Shown: positions 7,040 through 15,877 of the stretch, one piece after another | Numbering within the stretch: the first letter of the stretch is position 1 | Layout of the letters: the number at the start of each line of letters is the position of its first letter | NCBI GenBank assembly: GCA_964580235.1 | Contig: CAZOJY010000013.1 | Span: forward strand, 1-45,329 | Direction of reading: 5' to 3' | From: G020348385 sp964580235 | GTDB taxonomy: Bacteria > Acidobacteriota > Aminicenantia > Aminicenantales > Aminicenantaceae | DNA: 45,329 bases | The notes under the pieces: generated by a model | The model's database searches: none | Seen by the model: the letters and a program-made list of their open reading frames with translations, nothing else | Told to the model about the DNA's origin: nothing | Made by a program: the position numbers and the translations under genes

Positions 7040-8236
7040 TTAAAAGATCAATGTGATCCAATAAGTTCGGCTTCGAGTGTCTTTGTTCTCTTCCCAGCTT
7101 ATCCCGATTCCGATCCTCCTCAGACCGGGATCGGTTATGACCGGATCCAGATTGGCCGGCCAGGTTCGCGGATTCTCAGTCACATAGGATAAAACCTGCC
7201 GCTGTATGGGCCCTGCCGGCAAGACATAAGCCGGCGGCCGCTGGCTCTTAAGCTGCCGGGAAATCCCGGCCGCCTGCGATGAATTTCTCCGATCCAGCTT
7301 GATAGGGATGAGCCCTTTTTCTTGTCTTTTGGCGTTCATGGCTGACAGCGTGATTTTCACAAAATCTTTCTCTGTCAAATCTTTGTACCGGCTTATGGGG
7401 AAAAGGAAAAGAGTGATCAGGTAGGTTCCTCCAGGATAATCGGGAAGCCGACCGAACCAAACCCCGATGCCCGCAGTCTCATAAATCGCGTTGGCAATTT
7501 TCTGGGAAACGTTTCTGGGGATGACCAATTCTGGAGACGTGATAAAATGAATATGGGTTTCGCCGAAAAAGTTGGCGATGTTGAGCGGTGGTTTTCCGGC
7601 CGCTTTTTTTTCGGCCTGTCTTTTTGCAAAATTGCTGGCCACTTTCTGAAAATTCAATGGGGGAAGGGCGTTTTCTTTTCGGATTTTGTTTAATTCGTTT
7701 TGGACAAACTTGACGGCTTCATCCTCATCGAGAACAGGCAGAGTTTGAAGGAAATCTTGAGTGATATAATATTTTTTATCGTTCGCATACACGACCGCGA
7801 TCCCTATCATATCGAAATTTGGGTTGAGAATATTTTCCCTGTGTTCCGGGCTGTCCATCAAGCTCTGGTGTATGAAAGCTGCGTCAAAGGAGTCGCTCCT
7901 TGCAACGTTCTCCCCGATTTCGACGAAAAACGCCCCGCCGTCCAAAAGACGGCCTGCGTACGATTTTCCTGCTGACGAAAGGTGAGTCAGCTTCTGGCGG
8001 GATGCCATATCCCGGCTGTGACCCTTCGCAATAGCACTCAGTCCCGGCAGCCATTTCAGTGGTCCCAGTTCGCGTTCACTCCTTTCCTTGTTCACCCATT
8101 CCAGAAGCGTCTTTTCAATCGCAGAAGTATCCTGACGCTGGGGAGACAGGGTAAAACTGTGATGGAAGATTGGCGAGGTCAAACTCATTGTCCAGCTCCA
8201 ACAGACCATCATCAGTGCCGTTAAGGTTTTTCTCAC
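7040..8236 (-). CDS. Secreted protein with one intact and two degenerate CAP domains
   Basis: The protein has 398 residues with an N-terminal hydrophobic signal. Residues about 41-165 form a CAP/SCP domain of the bacterial YkwD type: LTHLSS (H85), GENVA (E109) and SPEHRENILNPNFDMIGIA (E131, H132). Residues about 172-281 and 290-398 each repeat the pattern of an NKIRKENALPPL-like opening helix and a GIGV or RIGIGI strand followed by a YxITL strand. They lack the HxE/EH ligands, so they look like decayed copies. The function of such domains is unclear (binding or proteolysis has been proposed in CAP families). The start is GTG at 8236; the ribosome site is distant, so a start a few codons in is possible. 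Confidence 0.8.
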   Translation of the reverse strand: MRKTLTALMMVCWSWTMSLTSPIFHHSFTLSPQRQDTSAIEKTLLEWVNKERSERELGPLKWLPGLSAIAKGHSRDMASRQKLTHLSSAGKSYAGRLLDGGAFFVEIGENVARSDSFDAAFIHQSLMDSPEHRENILNPNFDMIGIAVVYANDKKYYITQDFLQTLPVLDEDEAVKFVQNELNKIRKENALPPLNFQKVASNFAKRQAEKKAAGKPPLNIANFFGETHIHFITSPELVIPRNVSQKIANAIYETAGIGVWFGRLPDYPGGTYLITLFLFPISRYKDLTEKDFVKITLSAMNAKRQEKGLIPIKLDRRNSSQAAGISRQLKSQRPPAYVLPAGPIQRQVLSYVTENPRTWPANLDPVITDPGLRRIGIGISWEENKDTRSRTYWITLIF

Positions 8237-8253
8237 CGGATTTCAAATTTTCC

Positions 8254-8281
8254 TTTACATTTCTATAAATTATCTTAACAT
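8254..8281 (+). promoter_or_regulatory. Probable promoter for the M28 peptidase gene
   Basis: TTTACA (8254-8259), a 16-nt spacer and TAACAT (8276-8281) form a near-consensus promoter. It would give a leader of about 20 nt before the ATG at 8309. The 72-bp divergent gap must also hold the promoter of the CAP gene, for which I see no clear boxes. Confidence 0.45.
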
Positions 8282-8308
8282 AAGAGTGAAAAAAAAGAGG
8301 AGGCCCGT

Positions 8309-9826
8309 ATGAAAAATAAAAAATTTTTGTGGATTATTTTTGTTTGTACGTTTCTTTTTGCCTCATCGATCTTATCCGGACAGCGAAGAGGACAAGAGCT
8401 CACGGATGAACAGAAGGTCCTGCAGGCCATGCATTCCATCTCCAGTCATGACCTGTATAATTATGTTAAAGAACTGGCTTCGGACAAATATGAAGGCCGT
8501 CTCACTGGGACCGTTGGATTTAATGCCAGTGCCGAATGGGTGGCATCTCATTTTGAAAAATGGGGGGTGGTGCCGGTCGGGGACAACGATACGTTTTTTC
8601 AGGCCTTCCCCAATCCCTACACGCTGGTCTTCGAGGATTGTGAAGTTTCCCTCCATATCCCCTATAAGGACGGAACCATCAAAAAAAATTATCATTACTT
8701 CGATGAATTCATCCCGGGTTCCACCTCAGGATCAGGAGAGGTGACAGCCGAGGTGATTTATGTGGGCTATGGCGCCACCGCCCCTGAATTGGGCTACGAT
8801 GATTATGAGGGGGTAGACGTTAAGGGAAAAATCGTGTTGATGGAAAGAGAGGCTCCGGTTTCTCCCAATCAGGATGAGGAGCTGTTCAAAAAATGGCGCC
8901 CGTATTCTTTCCATCAGTATAAATTGGAAAATGCCGTAAAGCATGGGGCCAGAGGAATGATCTACAATTATGGCCCCATCGGGAATCCGAACAATTCCTA
9001 CGATGCGGGATTCATCTATTCCCATGTGGGGGATACGGTGGTCAAAGATGTTTTTGCCGGAACAGGGTATGAACACGGAAATGTCGTGGCAAAAATAAGG
9101 AAGGAACTCAAACCTCAGTCTTTTGCAACGGGCAAAGTGGTAACCATTAAAAACTCGACTGAACACCATCCCGATGGTATCGGCAAAAATGTCGTCGGTT
9201 TGATTGTCGGTTCAGATCCTGAGCTAAAAGATGAAATCATCATTATTGGGGGCCATCTGGACCATCTCGGAAAATGTTATGAAATCATGCCCGGTGCCAA
9301 TGACAACGCCTCGGCTGTGGCTGTTCTGATGGGGATAGCCGAAGCTTTCCACAACTGCCCCATAAGACCCCGCCGTTCCGTGTTGCTCCTGGGATTTGGA
9401 GCCGAAGAACAAGCCGTTGCCGGATCTAATTATTATTGTGGGCATCCGATTTTCCCGCTCGAGAACACCGTCGGTTTTCTCAATATGGATGGAGTGGGCT
9501 GCGGAGACAAGATCAGCGCCACAGCCGCTGAGAATTATCCGGAATTCTGGAAATTCATCGATACCGCCAATCAGAAATACATCCACCGCATCGTCCGCAC
9601 CAGCTATTTTTTCAACATCGCCCGACCGCGCCTGGATGCGGCACGATTCATGTGGAAAGGTGTGCCCACCATCTCGTTCAGCGCTTACGGTTCTCGTTCC
9701 TATTACCACAATCCTCTTGACAGCATCGACACCATAACGCCTGAGATCCTCGAGGATGTGGCCCAACTTCTGTTTTTGTCTGTGCTGGATATAGCCAATC
9801 AGGATTCCCTCGATTTCCGAAAATAG
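8309..9826 (+). CDS. Secreted M28 family aminopeptidase with PA domain insert
   Basis: The protein has 505 residues with a signal peptide (1-24). It is a two-zinc exopeptidase of family M28. Visible residues are H317 (GGHLDHLG), bridging D332 (GANDNASA), the E366/E367 pair (GFGAEEQ), D394 (NMDGVG) and H467 (YYHNPLD). Together these give the full ligand set plus the general base. A protease-associated (PA) domain occupies about 145-260 (VIYVGYGATAPE, then KGKIVLMER). It would trim peptides in the periplasm or outside the cell. A GAGGAGG site precedes the ATG. The iron alcohol dehydrogenase gene follows after 11 bp, so the two are probably co-transcribed. Confidence 0.93.
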   Translation: MKNKKFLWIIFVCTFLFASSILSGQRRGQELTDEQKVLQAMHSISSHDLYNYVKELASDKYEGRLTGTVGFNASAEWVASHFEKWGVVPVGDNDTFFQAFPNPYTLVFEDCEVSLHIPYKDGTIKKNYHYFDEFIPGSTSGSGEVTAEVIYVGYGATAPELGYDDYEGVDVKGKIVLMEREAPVSPNQDEELFKKWRPYSFHQYKLENAVKHGARGMIYNYGPIGNPNNSYDAGFIYSHVGDTVVKDVFAGTGYEHGNVVAKIRKELKPQSFATGKVVTIKNSTEHHPDGIGKNVVGLIVGSDPELKDEIIIIGGHLDHLGKCYEIMPGANDNASAVAVLMGIAEAFHNCPIRPRRSVLLLGFGAEEQAVAGSNYYCGHPIFPLENTVGFLNMDGVGCGDKISATAAENYPEFWKFIDTANQKYIHRIVRTSYFFNIARPRLDAARFMWKGVPTISFSAYGSRSYYHNPLDSIDTITPEILEDVAQLLFLSVLDIANQDSLDFRK

Positions 9827-9837
9827 AGGAAGGATGG

Positions 9838-10977
9838 ATGAAATTCCAGGTCCCTACTAAGGTTTTTTTTGGACCGGGAACGATTGCCCAGCTCAAAGAA
9901 ACAGTTGAAAATGAGTTTCAGGCCACAAACTTGTTTCTCGTTACGGATCAAGGAGTCCTAGAATCGGGGATCGCCGACAGAGTGACATCCCAATTTCCGG
10001 ATATCCCTGTTTTTACGAATATCGAACAGAATCCCAAACATCCCACCATCGATAAGGCAGGCGACGTGGTACGGAATCTTAAGCCCGACTTAATCATTGG
10101 GCTGGGCGGGGGAAGCGCCATGGATGCGGCCAAGGCCATCGCCTTGCTTGCCACAAACCCGGGCAGCATCGAAGAATACGAAGGTCACGCCAAATACAAG
10201 GTTCCACCCCTGCCGGTTTTAGCCATCCCGACCACCTGCGGAACAGCCAGCGAGGTGACCTGGGTGGCAGTGATCACGCATACCGAACGCAGATTCAAGA
10301 TGAGCATTAAAGGCCCCCTCATGTTCCCGGCCGTGGCCCTCGTTGATCCTGATTTGCTTGCGACTCTTCCTCCTTCCCTTGTGGCATCAACGGGGATGGA
10401 TGCCCTTACCCATGCTATCGAGGCCTATACCGTGAAACCGGCTACATACATCACGGATATATTCGCCAGGGCCTCTCTCAGGTACATCTTCCAGTCCATC
10501 GAAGACGCGGTGGAGAATATCAAGGGCAATGCCAGAGCACGCGAGAAGATCATGCTGGGCAGCATGCTGGCCGGATTTGCCTTCGGGAACTCCGATGTGG
10601 GCGCGGTGCACTGCATCGCCGAGGCGGTCGGTTCCCTGCTTGATACACCCCATGGTGTGGCCAACGCTATCTTTCTGCCCTATGTGATGGAATTCAATCT
10701 TCCTGTTTCCACAAGGCGTTTCGCCGAGATCTCGAGGCTGGCCGGTATTTATGAAGTGGACGATTATGAGGCGGCTCAATTGCTCATCCAGAAGATCAGA
10801 AACCTGTCACGGAAACTCAAGATTCCTTCTGCCGGAGAGATAGGATTGGAAAAAATCCATTTCCCAGAGATAGCCCAAAAGTCCTTTGCCAACAATTCCA
10901 ACCCGTCCAACCCCCGGGAAGCAAGGGTTGAAGACTATATGCAAATCCTTTCCCGCACCTTTCTCGATTATTCATAA
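9838..10977 (+). CDS. Iron-containing alcohol dehydrogenase family protein
   Basis: This 379-residue cytoplasmic NAD(P)-dependent dehydrogenase has the usual length. The nucleotide-binding motif GLGGGSAMDAAK is at 88-99 and TTCGTASEVT at about 132-141. Metal ligands D188, H192 (DALTHAIEAY), H258 and H272 (TPHGVANA) are all kept. The position equivalent to the second histidine of the usual HxMAH motif is E262, so substrate or cofactor use may differ from FucO-type enzymes. It follows the M28 gene after 11 bp with a GAGGAAGG site, probably in one operon. The substrate cannot be read from sequence; an alcohol/aldehyde step in fermentation is likely. Confidence 0.9.
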   Translation: MKFQVPTKVFFGPGTIAQLKETVENEFQATNLFLVTDQGVLESGIADRVTSQFPDIPVFTNIEQNPKHPTIDKAGDVVRNLKPDLIIGLGGGSAMDAAKAIALLATNPGSIEEYEGHAKYKVPPLPVLAIPTTCGTASEVTWVAVITHTERRFKMSIKGPLMFPAVALVDPDLLATLPPSLVASTGMDALTHAIEAYTVKPATYITDIFARASLRYIFQSIEDAVENIKGNARAREKIMLGSMLAGFAFGNSDVGAVHCIAEAVGSLLDTPHGVANAIFLPYVMEFNLPVSTRRFAEISRLAGIYEVDDYEAAQLLIQKIRNLSRKLKIPSAGEIGLEKIHFPEIAQKSFANNSNPSNPREARVEDYMQILSRTFLDYS

Positions 10978-10981
10978 AAAC

Positions 10982-11004
10982 TGCTGATGGCATCGGCAAT
11001 TTTT
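10982..11004 (+). terminator. Intrinsic terminator after the alcohol dehydrogenase gene
   Basis: TGCTGAT/ATCGGCA (7 bp including one G-U pair, GGC loop) is followed by A-TTTTT at 10999-11004. It lies 5 bp after the stop codon. Confidence 0.6.
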
Positions 11005-11018
11005 AAGTATAATTCAGG

Positions 11019-12728
11019 CTAATGTTCGATGAGGATTTGAAGAATTTCCAGCTCATCCGCATCGAACCATATCTTGTGGCAATGCAGGCATTTATCCACC
11101 GGAATCACATACTGATAATTGTACGGCCGGGGTCTCATCTTTGCACTGCAGCTGGGGCAGGCGATTTTGGGGGATTTATCGGCATGAATTTTTTTTCTCA
11201 AGACTGGATCTAATAAGAAATTTTTTTCAAAATCCCTGGCTTTTGCTAATAAGTGGTCGGAAAAGGCAACTTCTTTGCGTGCGATTATCCGGTCTATGAT
11301 GGCGGCATCGATCAGTTTTCCCCCACAGTCCGGACAGATTTTCAGGGGGACCCCTTCGTAATAATTTGTGCGAAGCGGAATACGGCACCGCGGGCATTTA
11401 TTTTCTCCCGGAGGCCCGGGCTTCTCCTGTTTTTTGCCTTTTCGGAGAGCCCTCTGGATTTGTGGGAATTCCGAGGCCGGGGCTTCAACCTGTTCTTGTA
11501 TATTCCTGGTCCACCGGGACGGGAGGAAAATGTCCAGGAGCAGAAGATCTGCAAGGGCATGAGGACCATCCCATGCGCCCTCCGGATTTTGGATCATCCA
11601 TATCTTCCCCTCTTGGTCATTTAAATTCTTCGGTTCTTGTTTGCCTTCCCGTTTGGTCTGAATTTCCTCCTTGGAGAGGAGGACAATCCGGGCCTTTTCC
11701 CTGTTCTTATGAATATCCCATACCTCCTGGATGATCTTGGCCGGAGGAGTCGGCACCATGTTGGCCAGCATTCGGATTCTCCTCATCAGTGGAGGATGGG
11801 TGTTGAACAACCGCGAAAAGAATCCTTCTGTGATGCCTGTGGAATGAGGGGGAACGATCATCAAAGGGCTGTATGCGATGCTAAAATCCCCCACAAAGGA
11901 ATTTTTCAAGTGGGCTTTGTAGATCGCCCGGGCGAGAGATCTGGGATTGCGGCTGAATTCCACTGCCGCTGCATCAGCCAGAATTTCCCGCTGCCGGCTG
12001 ATGAGCGTACTCAGGAGATGCATTATAAGGGTTGAAATGGTAAGGGCCAGCCACACCAAAGGTGCTCCGCTTATTTGGGACTGCCCGGAATAGGCCGCTG
12101 CTTCGGGATGAGTCTCTGGTTTTGATATATCACGTAATCTTTCGAAAAAATTAACCAGCGAACATACCAGCGTGACATAGTAGGTATCGCCTCGGACGAC
12201 ATGGGCCAGTTCGTGAGCAATCACCGCCTGGAGTTCATCCCGTGTGAATTCGGCAACAAGGCCTTCGGTTACAAGCACGCTCGGTGTTCCGTCCGGCTCG
12301 ATCAATGCCATCGAGTTAATGGCGAAGGTGGGAAGAATGTAGGGATGAACCTCGGGCAGCCCAGCGGCGATCCGGATTTCTTCCAGCGTGTTGGCGAACC
12401 GTTTGTGGTAGCGGTCAGCACAATCGGGCGGCTCTGCCATGAGGCGCTCACGGATAAATCTGGCACCGTGGTTTTTGGCGTCGAAGTAGTGAAACGTGGC
12501 GATGATCAAAGCGATGACAATGCTTGAAAAAACAAGCGCCAATAATGTGTCTTGGGATGAGAGCGGTTTTTCTCTTAGGAAGAGGCCCACAACAGCTGCA
12601 AAGGAAAAAACGGCAAGGCTCACGACAAACAGGTAAAACAAGATCATCACTCCAAACAAAAAAAGGCTTTTTTGCCACTGCTGTTTTTGGGCTTCGTAGA
12701 AGTCTTTCTGAAAATTCCTCTTTTCCAC
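11019..12728 (-). CDS. M48 (HtpX-like) membrane protease fused to GYF_2-like and zinc-ribbon domains
   Basis: The protein has 569 residues, about twice the length of HtpX. Membrane helices lie at about 21-51, 61-82 and 222-243. The catalytic HELAH is at 172-176, the third zinc ligand is E248 in RQREILADA, and the family word FNTHPP is near 308. After residue 375 come added domains: a GYF_2-like stretch (about 377-412, with WDGPHALADL) and two zinc ribbons (C445/C448/C465/C468 and C524/C527/C547/C550). HtpX-type enzymes degrade misfolded membrane proteins; the tail may recruit partners or sense zinc or redox (inference). The start is GTG at 12728; later ATGs fall inside the first membrane helix. 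Confidence 0.88.
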   Translation of the reverse strand: MEKRNFQKDFYEAQKQQWQKSLFLFGVMILFYLFVVSLAVFSFAAVVGLFLREKPLSSQDTLLALVFSSIVIALIIATFHYFDAKNHGARFIRERLMAEPPDCADRYHKRFANTLEEIRIAAGLPEVHPYILPTFAINSMALIEPDGTPSVLVTEGLVAEFTRDELQAVIAHELAHVVRGDTYYVTLVCSLVNFFERLRDISKPETHPEAAAYSGQSQISGAPLVWLALTISTLIMHLLSTLISRQREILADAAAVEFSRNPRSLARAIYKAHLKNSFVGDFSIAYSPLMIVPPHSTGITEGFFSRLFNTHPPLMRRIRMLANMVPTPPAKIIQEVWDIHKNREKARIVLLSKEEIQTKREGKQEPKNLNDQEGKIWMIQNPEGAWDGPHALADLLLLDIFLPSRWTRNIQEQVEAPASEFPQIQRALRKGKKQEKPGPPGENKCPRCRIPLRTNYYEGVPLKICPDCGGKLIDAAIIDRIIARKEVAFSDHLLAKARDFEKNFLLDPVLRKKIHADKSPKIACPSCSAKMRPRPYNYQYVIPVDKCLHCHKIWFDADELEILQILIEH

Positions 12729-12818
12729 GGCTGCCTTTTCTCTTCTTATTTGTCGGTCAAATCATCAGATTTGTGACTATGTTATACAAATCTCTCTTCC
12801 TGTGCAAATGACATCAAC

Positions 12819-12847
12819 TTGTCTGCATCCGCGTTTTTTGTTATAAA
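12819..12847 (+). promoter_or_regulatory. Promoter for the S9 peptidase gene
   Basis: TTGTCT (12819-12824), a 17-nt spacer and TATAAA (12842-12847) resemble a sigma-70 promoter. It would give a leader of about 67 nt before the ATG at 12921. Confidence 0.5.
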
Positions 12848-12920
12848 TTTTCTTTTATGCTTAAAGACTTGCCAATCATCCAAAAATATTCTGTTCCATC
12901 AAAAGAAGGAGAATTTTATC

Positions 12921-15734
12921 ATGCGGCTAAAATCAAAGACTAAAGGCTATGTCCTATTTCTCCTTATCATAGGAATTTTCCTATTCCCCAATCCATTCCA
13001 AGCGGCTCAAAAGAAAATCCTTACCTTCGAAGACGTCATGAAGTTTAAGGAAATTCACGATCCTGTGATATCGGAAAATGGATTGTGGTTGGCCTACGGT
13101 ACTCGGCCCGACAGAGGTGATGGAGAGGCCGTGGTTCATGGGCTGAAAAACGGCAAAAAATTTGTTGTCGAAAGAGGAAGTCGTCCCCGAATCACGAAAG
13201 ATTCGAAATGGGTGGCGGCGGTCGTTCAACCCAAAGCTTTAGACATCGAAATGGCTCAAAAGGATAAGCCTAAGCCTGGCATAGCCCTGCTGGCAACATC
13301 GACCGGGGAAATCAAACAGTTTGAAAAAGTCCAAAATTTTTCCCTGTCCGAAAATTCCCGATGGATTGCTTACCTCCATCATAAAGAAGCGGAAAAGCCA
13401 GAAATGAAACGGGGAAGAACTCCAGGAAAAAAAGAATCGGCAGCTGAAAAGATAAAAGATGAAAAAAAGAAAACAGGAAGCCTTTTGGTCCTGCGAGAAT
13501 TGGAATCCGGAACAGAGAAAGAGATCCCGTATGTCCTGGACTATTCCTTCGATCATGCGTCCAAATATTTGGCAGTTGCTATGGCCGGCCCGGACGCGAG
13601 TCAGGATGGTTTGTTTGTCATTGACTTGAATGAGAAATCGTTGCTGCAGAATCCGATCATACAGCAGGAGGGATTAAAACTTTCCGAGCTGACATGGACA
13701 GAAAAAGGGAGTTATCTGGCTTTTCTGGCCAACGGTGATGAAGACGGAGAAGGTTATTTTTCGCTCTGGATTTGGGATGGAAATTCCAGGGCAAAAACAC
13801 TGGCCGTGGCGGCTGATACGGCGCCCGCAGGGTGGATGATTCCTGAAAAAAATCGGGTTTCCTGGAGCAAAGACGGCAAACGGCTCTTTTTCGGATTAAA
13901 ACCCCTGGAGATCCATCAAGCCACTCAGAAATTGGAACAGAAGGAAAAAGAGGAATTAAAAGAATCGGATCTTTTCGACATCCGGAAGATTCTCGAAAAA
14001 AGAGAACTGGATGTCTGGCACTGGAATGATCCGCTGATCAAGACCAATGAGAAGAATGTGTGGTCGAGAGTGAAAGACCAGACATACACCGCGGTTTACC
14101 ATGTTGAAACCGGGCATTTTCTCCAGCTGGCCGACAGGGATATGCCCCAGGTTGATGTGAACGATAATCCTGATTTTGCCCTGGGCCGTTCCAACATTCC
14201 CTATCAAAAAGAAATCACCTGGTATGGGCGTCTTGAAGACCTTTATTTTGTGAATTTGAATGATGGCACGCGTCGGAAGGTGACTGAAAAACTCGAGGAT
14301 CGTTCTTCTCTTTCACCGGACGGGCGCTTTATTGCGTTTTATCAGGATAAAAACTGGCATCTTTATGATGGCCAGACAGGCCGCATTCAGAACGTTACCA
14401 AGAAATTGAATGTTCCTTTTTTTAATGAGGACCACGATTTTCCTAGAAAGGTGCCGAGTTATGGTTTGGCTGGATGGGGAAAAAATGATGAGTTTTTCTT
14501 GATTAATGATAAATACGATATCTGGCAGTTTATGACCGCCACCGGAGAGGCCAGAAACATCACGGGAGGTAAAGGGCGTCAGAGAAAACTGACCTTCCGT
14601 GTGCTCAGGTTGGACCGGGAAAAACAATATTTCGATACAGACGAAAAACTGTGGCTGTCGTCATACCACAACAAAAAAAAGAATTTCGGCTTTTTCTCCT
14701 GTGAGCTCGGAAAAAACACCGTCATAAAACTTCTTGAAGAAAACAAAAAATTCCAATTCCGCGCTAAAGCTAAAAAAGCAGATGTCCTGATGTACACTAG
14801 AGAGAGTTTCGAAGAGTTCCCTGATCTGTGGGTGGCCGACTTGAATTTTTCAACGCCGAAAAAAATATCCGATGTCAATCCCCAGATCAGCGAGTTTGCC
14901 TGGGGTGTGCCTGAGCTTGTGGAATGGAACAGTATCGACGGCATCCCCCTGCAGGGCGTGCTTATCAAACCCGCCGATTACGAGGAGGGCAGGCGCTATC
15001 CTGTGATTGTTTATTTTTACCACTTTTTCTCCCAGCGCATGTACGAGTTTGACCAGATGGTTGTGAACCACCGTCCGAATTTTCCGTTTTACACGTCAAA
15101 CGGTTATGCCATATTCCTTCCGGATGTTTGGTTTGATGTCGGTCATCCCGGGTATTCATCCACAAAATGCTTGGTGCCGGGTGTGCAGAAACTGATCGAT
15201 ATGGGTTTCGCCGATCCCAAAGGAATCGGGCTCCACGGCCATTCCTGGAGTGGGTATCAGACAGCTTTTGTGATCACCCAAACAAATATTTTTGCCGCGG
15301 CTGTGGCTGGCGCACCGGTATCCAACATGACCAGCGCTTATAGCGGCATCCGCTGGGGATCGGGCCTGGCTCGCCAGATGCAGTATGAACAGCAGCAGAG
15401 CCGGATAGGCGGGAGCCTGTGGGAGTATCCAGAACGCTACATCGAAAACTCGCCGGTGTTTTTTGCCGATCGCATCCAGACGCCGCTTCTCATCGAGTTC
15501 GGTGATGAAGATGGGGCAGTGCCCTGGTACCAGGGGATTGAACTTTACCTGGCTATGCGTCGGCTCAGAAAAGACTGCATCTTCCTCGAGTACCGAGGCG
15601 AACCCCACCACCTGCAGAAATACCCGAACAAGCTGGATTATTCGATTAAAATGAAGCAGTATTTCGATCACTATCTCAAGGGCATGCCGGCTCCCGATTG
15701 GATCAAAAAAGGCGTGCCTTATCTTGGCAAGTAA
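12921..15734 (+). CDS. Secreted S9 family (prolyl-oligopeptidase fold) peptidase
   Basis: The protein has 937 residues: an N-terminal signal segment (about 1-29, ending PFQAAQK), a long beta-propeller region to about 650, and a C-terminal alpha/beta hydrolase. The triad is visible as S775 (GHSWSG), D864 (GDEDGAVP) and H896/H897 (GEPHHL). Family S9 enzymes release di- or tripeptides or oligopeptides. A charged KKESAAEKIKDEKKK insert near residue 160 interrupts the propeller. The reading frame is open from 12819, but the ATG at 12921 has AAGGAGAA upstream and begins the signal peptide, and the putative promoter lies between the two. The gene is the first of a run of peptidase genes. Confidence 0.92.
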   Translation: MRLKSKTKGYVLFLLIIGIFLFPNPFQAAQKKILTFEDVMKFKEIHDPVISENGLWLAYGTRPDRGDGEAVVHGLKNGKKFVVERGSRPRITKDSKWVAAVVQPKALDIEMAQKDKPKPGIALLATSTGEIKQFEKVQNFSLSENSRWIAYLHHKEAEKPEMKRGRTPGKKESAAEKIKDEKKKTGSLLVLRELESGTEKEIPYVLDYSFDHASKYLAVAMAGPDASQDGLFVIDLNEKSLLQNPIIQQEGLKLSELTWTEKGSYLAFLANGDEDGEGYFSLWIWDGNSRAKTLAVAADTAPAGWMIPEKNRVSWSKDGKRLFFGLKPLEIHQATQKLEQKEKEELKESDLFDIRKILEKRELDVWHWNDPLIKTNEKNVWSRVKDQTYTAVYHVETGHFLQLADRDMPQVDVNDNPDFALGRSNIPYQKEITWYGRLEDLYFVNLNDGTRRKVTEKLEDRSSLSPDGRFIAFYQDKNWHLYDGQTGRIQNVTKKLNVPFFNEDHDFPRKVPSYGLAGWGKNDEFFLINDKYDIWQFMTATGEARNITGGKGRQRKLTFRVLRLDREKQYFDTDEKLWLSSYHNKKKNFGFFSCELGKNTVIKLLEENKKFQFRAKAKKADVLMYTRESFEEFPDLWVADLNFSTPKKISDVNPQISEFAWGVPELVEWNSIDGIPLQGVLIKPADYEEGRRYPVIVYFYHFFSQRMYEFDQMVVNHRPNFPFYTSNGYAIFLPDVWFDVGHPGYSSTKCLVPGVQKLIDMGFADPKGIGLHGHSWSGYQTAFVITQTNIFAAAVAGAPVSNMTSAYSGIRWGSGLARQMQYEQQQSRIGGSLWEYPERYIENSPVFFADRIQTPLLIEFGDEDGAVPWYQGIELYLAMRRLRKDCIFLEYRGEPHHLQKYPNKLDYSIKMKQYFDHYLKGMPAPDWIKKGVPYLGK

Positions 15735-15741
15735 TACGCTT

Positions 15742-15804
15742 ATTGCGAGCGACCGAGGGGAGCCCAGCAATCTCTGAGATTGCTTAACTTCGGTTCGCAA
15801 TGAC
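15742..15804. repeat. REP-like palindrome, family C
   Basis: ATTGCGAGCGA-like and TTCGCAATGAC-like ends flank AGCAATCTC/GAGATTGCT arms around a 2-3 nt loop. The second copy is at 18420-18499. This resembles the widespread bacterial intergenic repeat with ATTGCGAG and AGCAATC words. It sits in the 143-bp gap between the S9 and M14 genes. Confidence 0.75.
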
Positions 15805-15877
15805 TTGATGTTTGCTATGACAATTCAGGCGCAAGCCTGTATAATACATGGCATTGAATCCTTCAAAGGAGTGAGGA

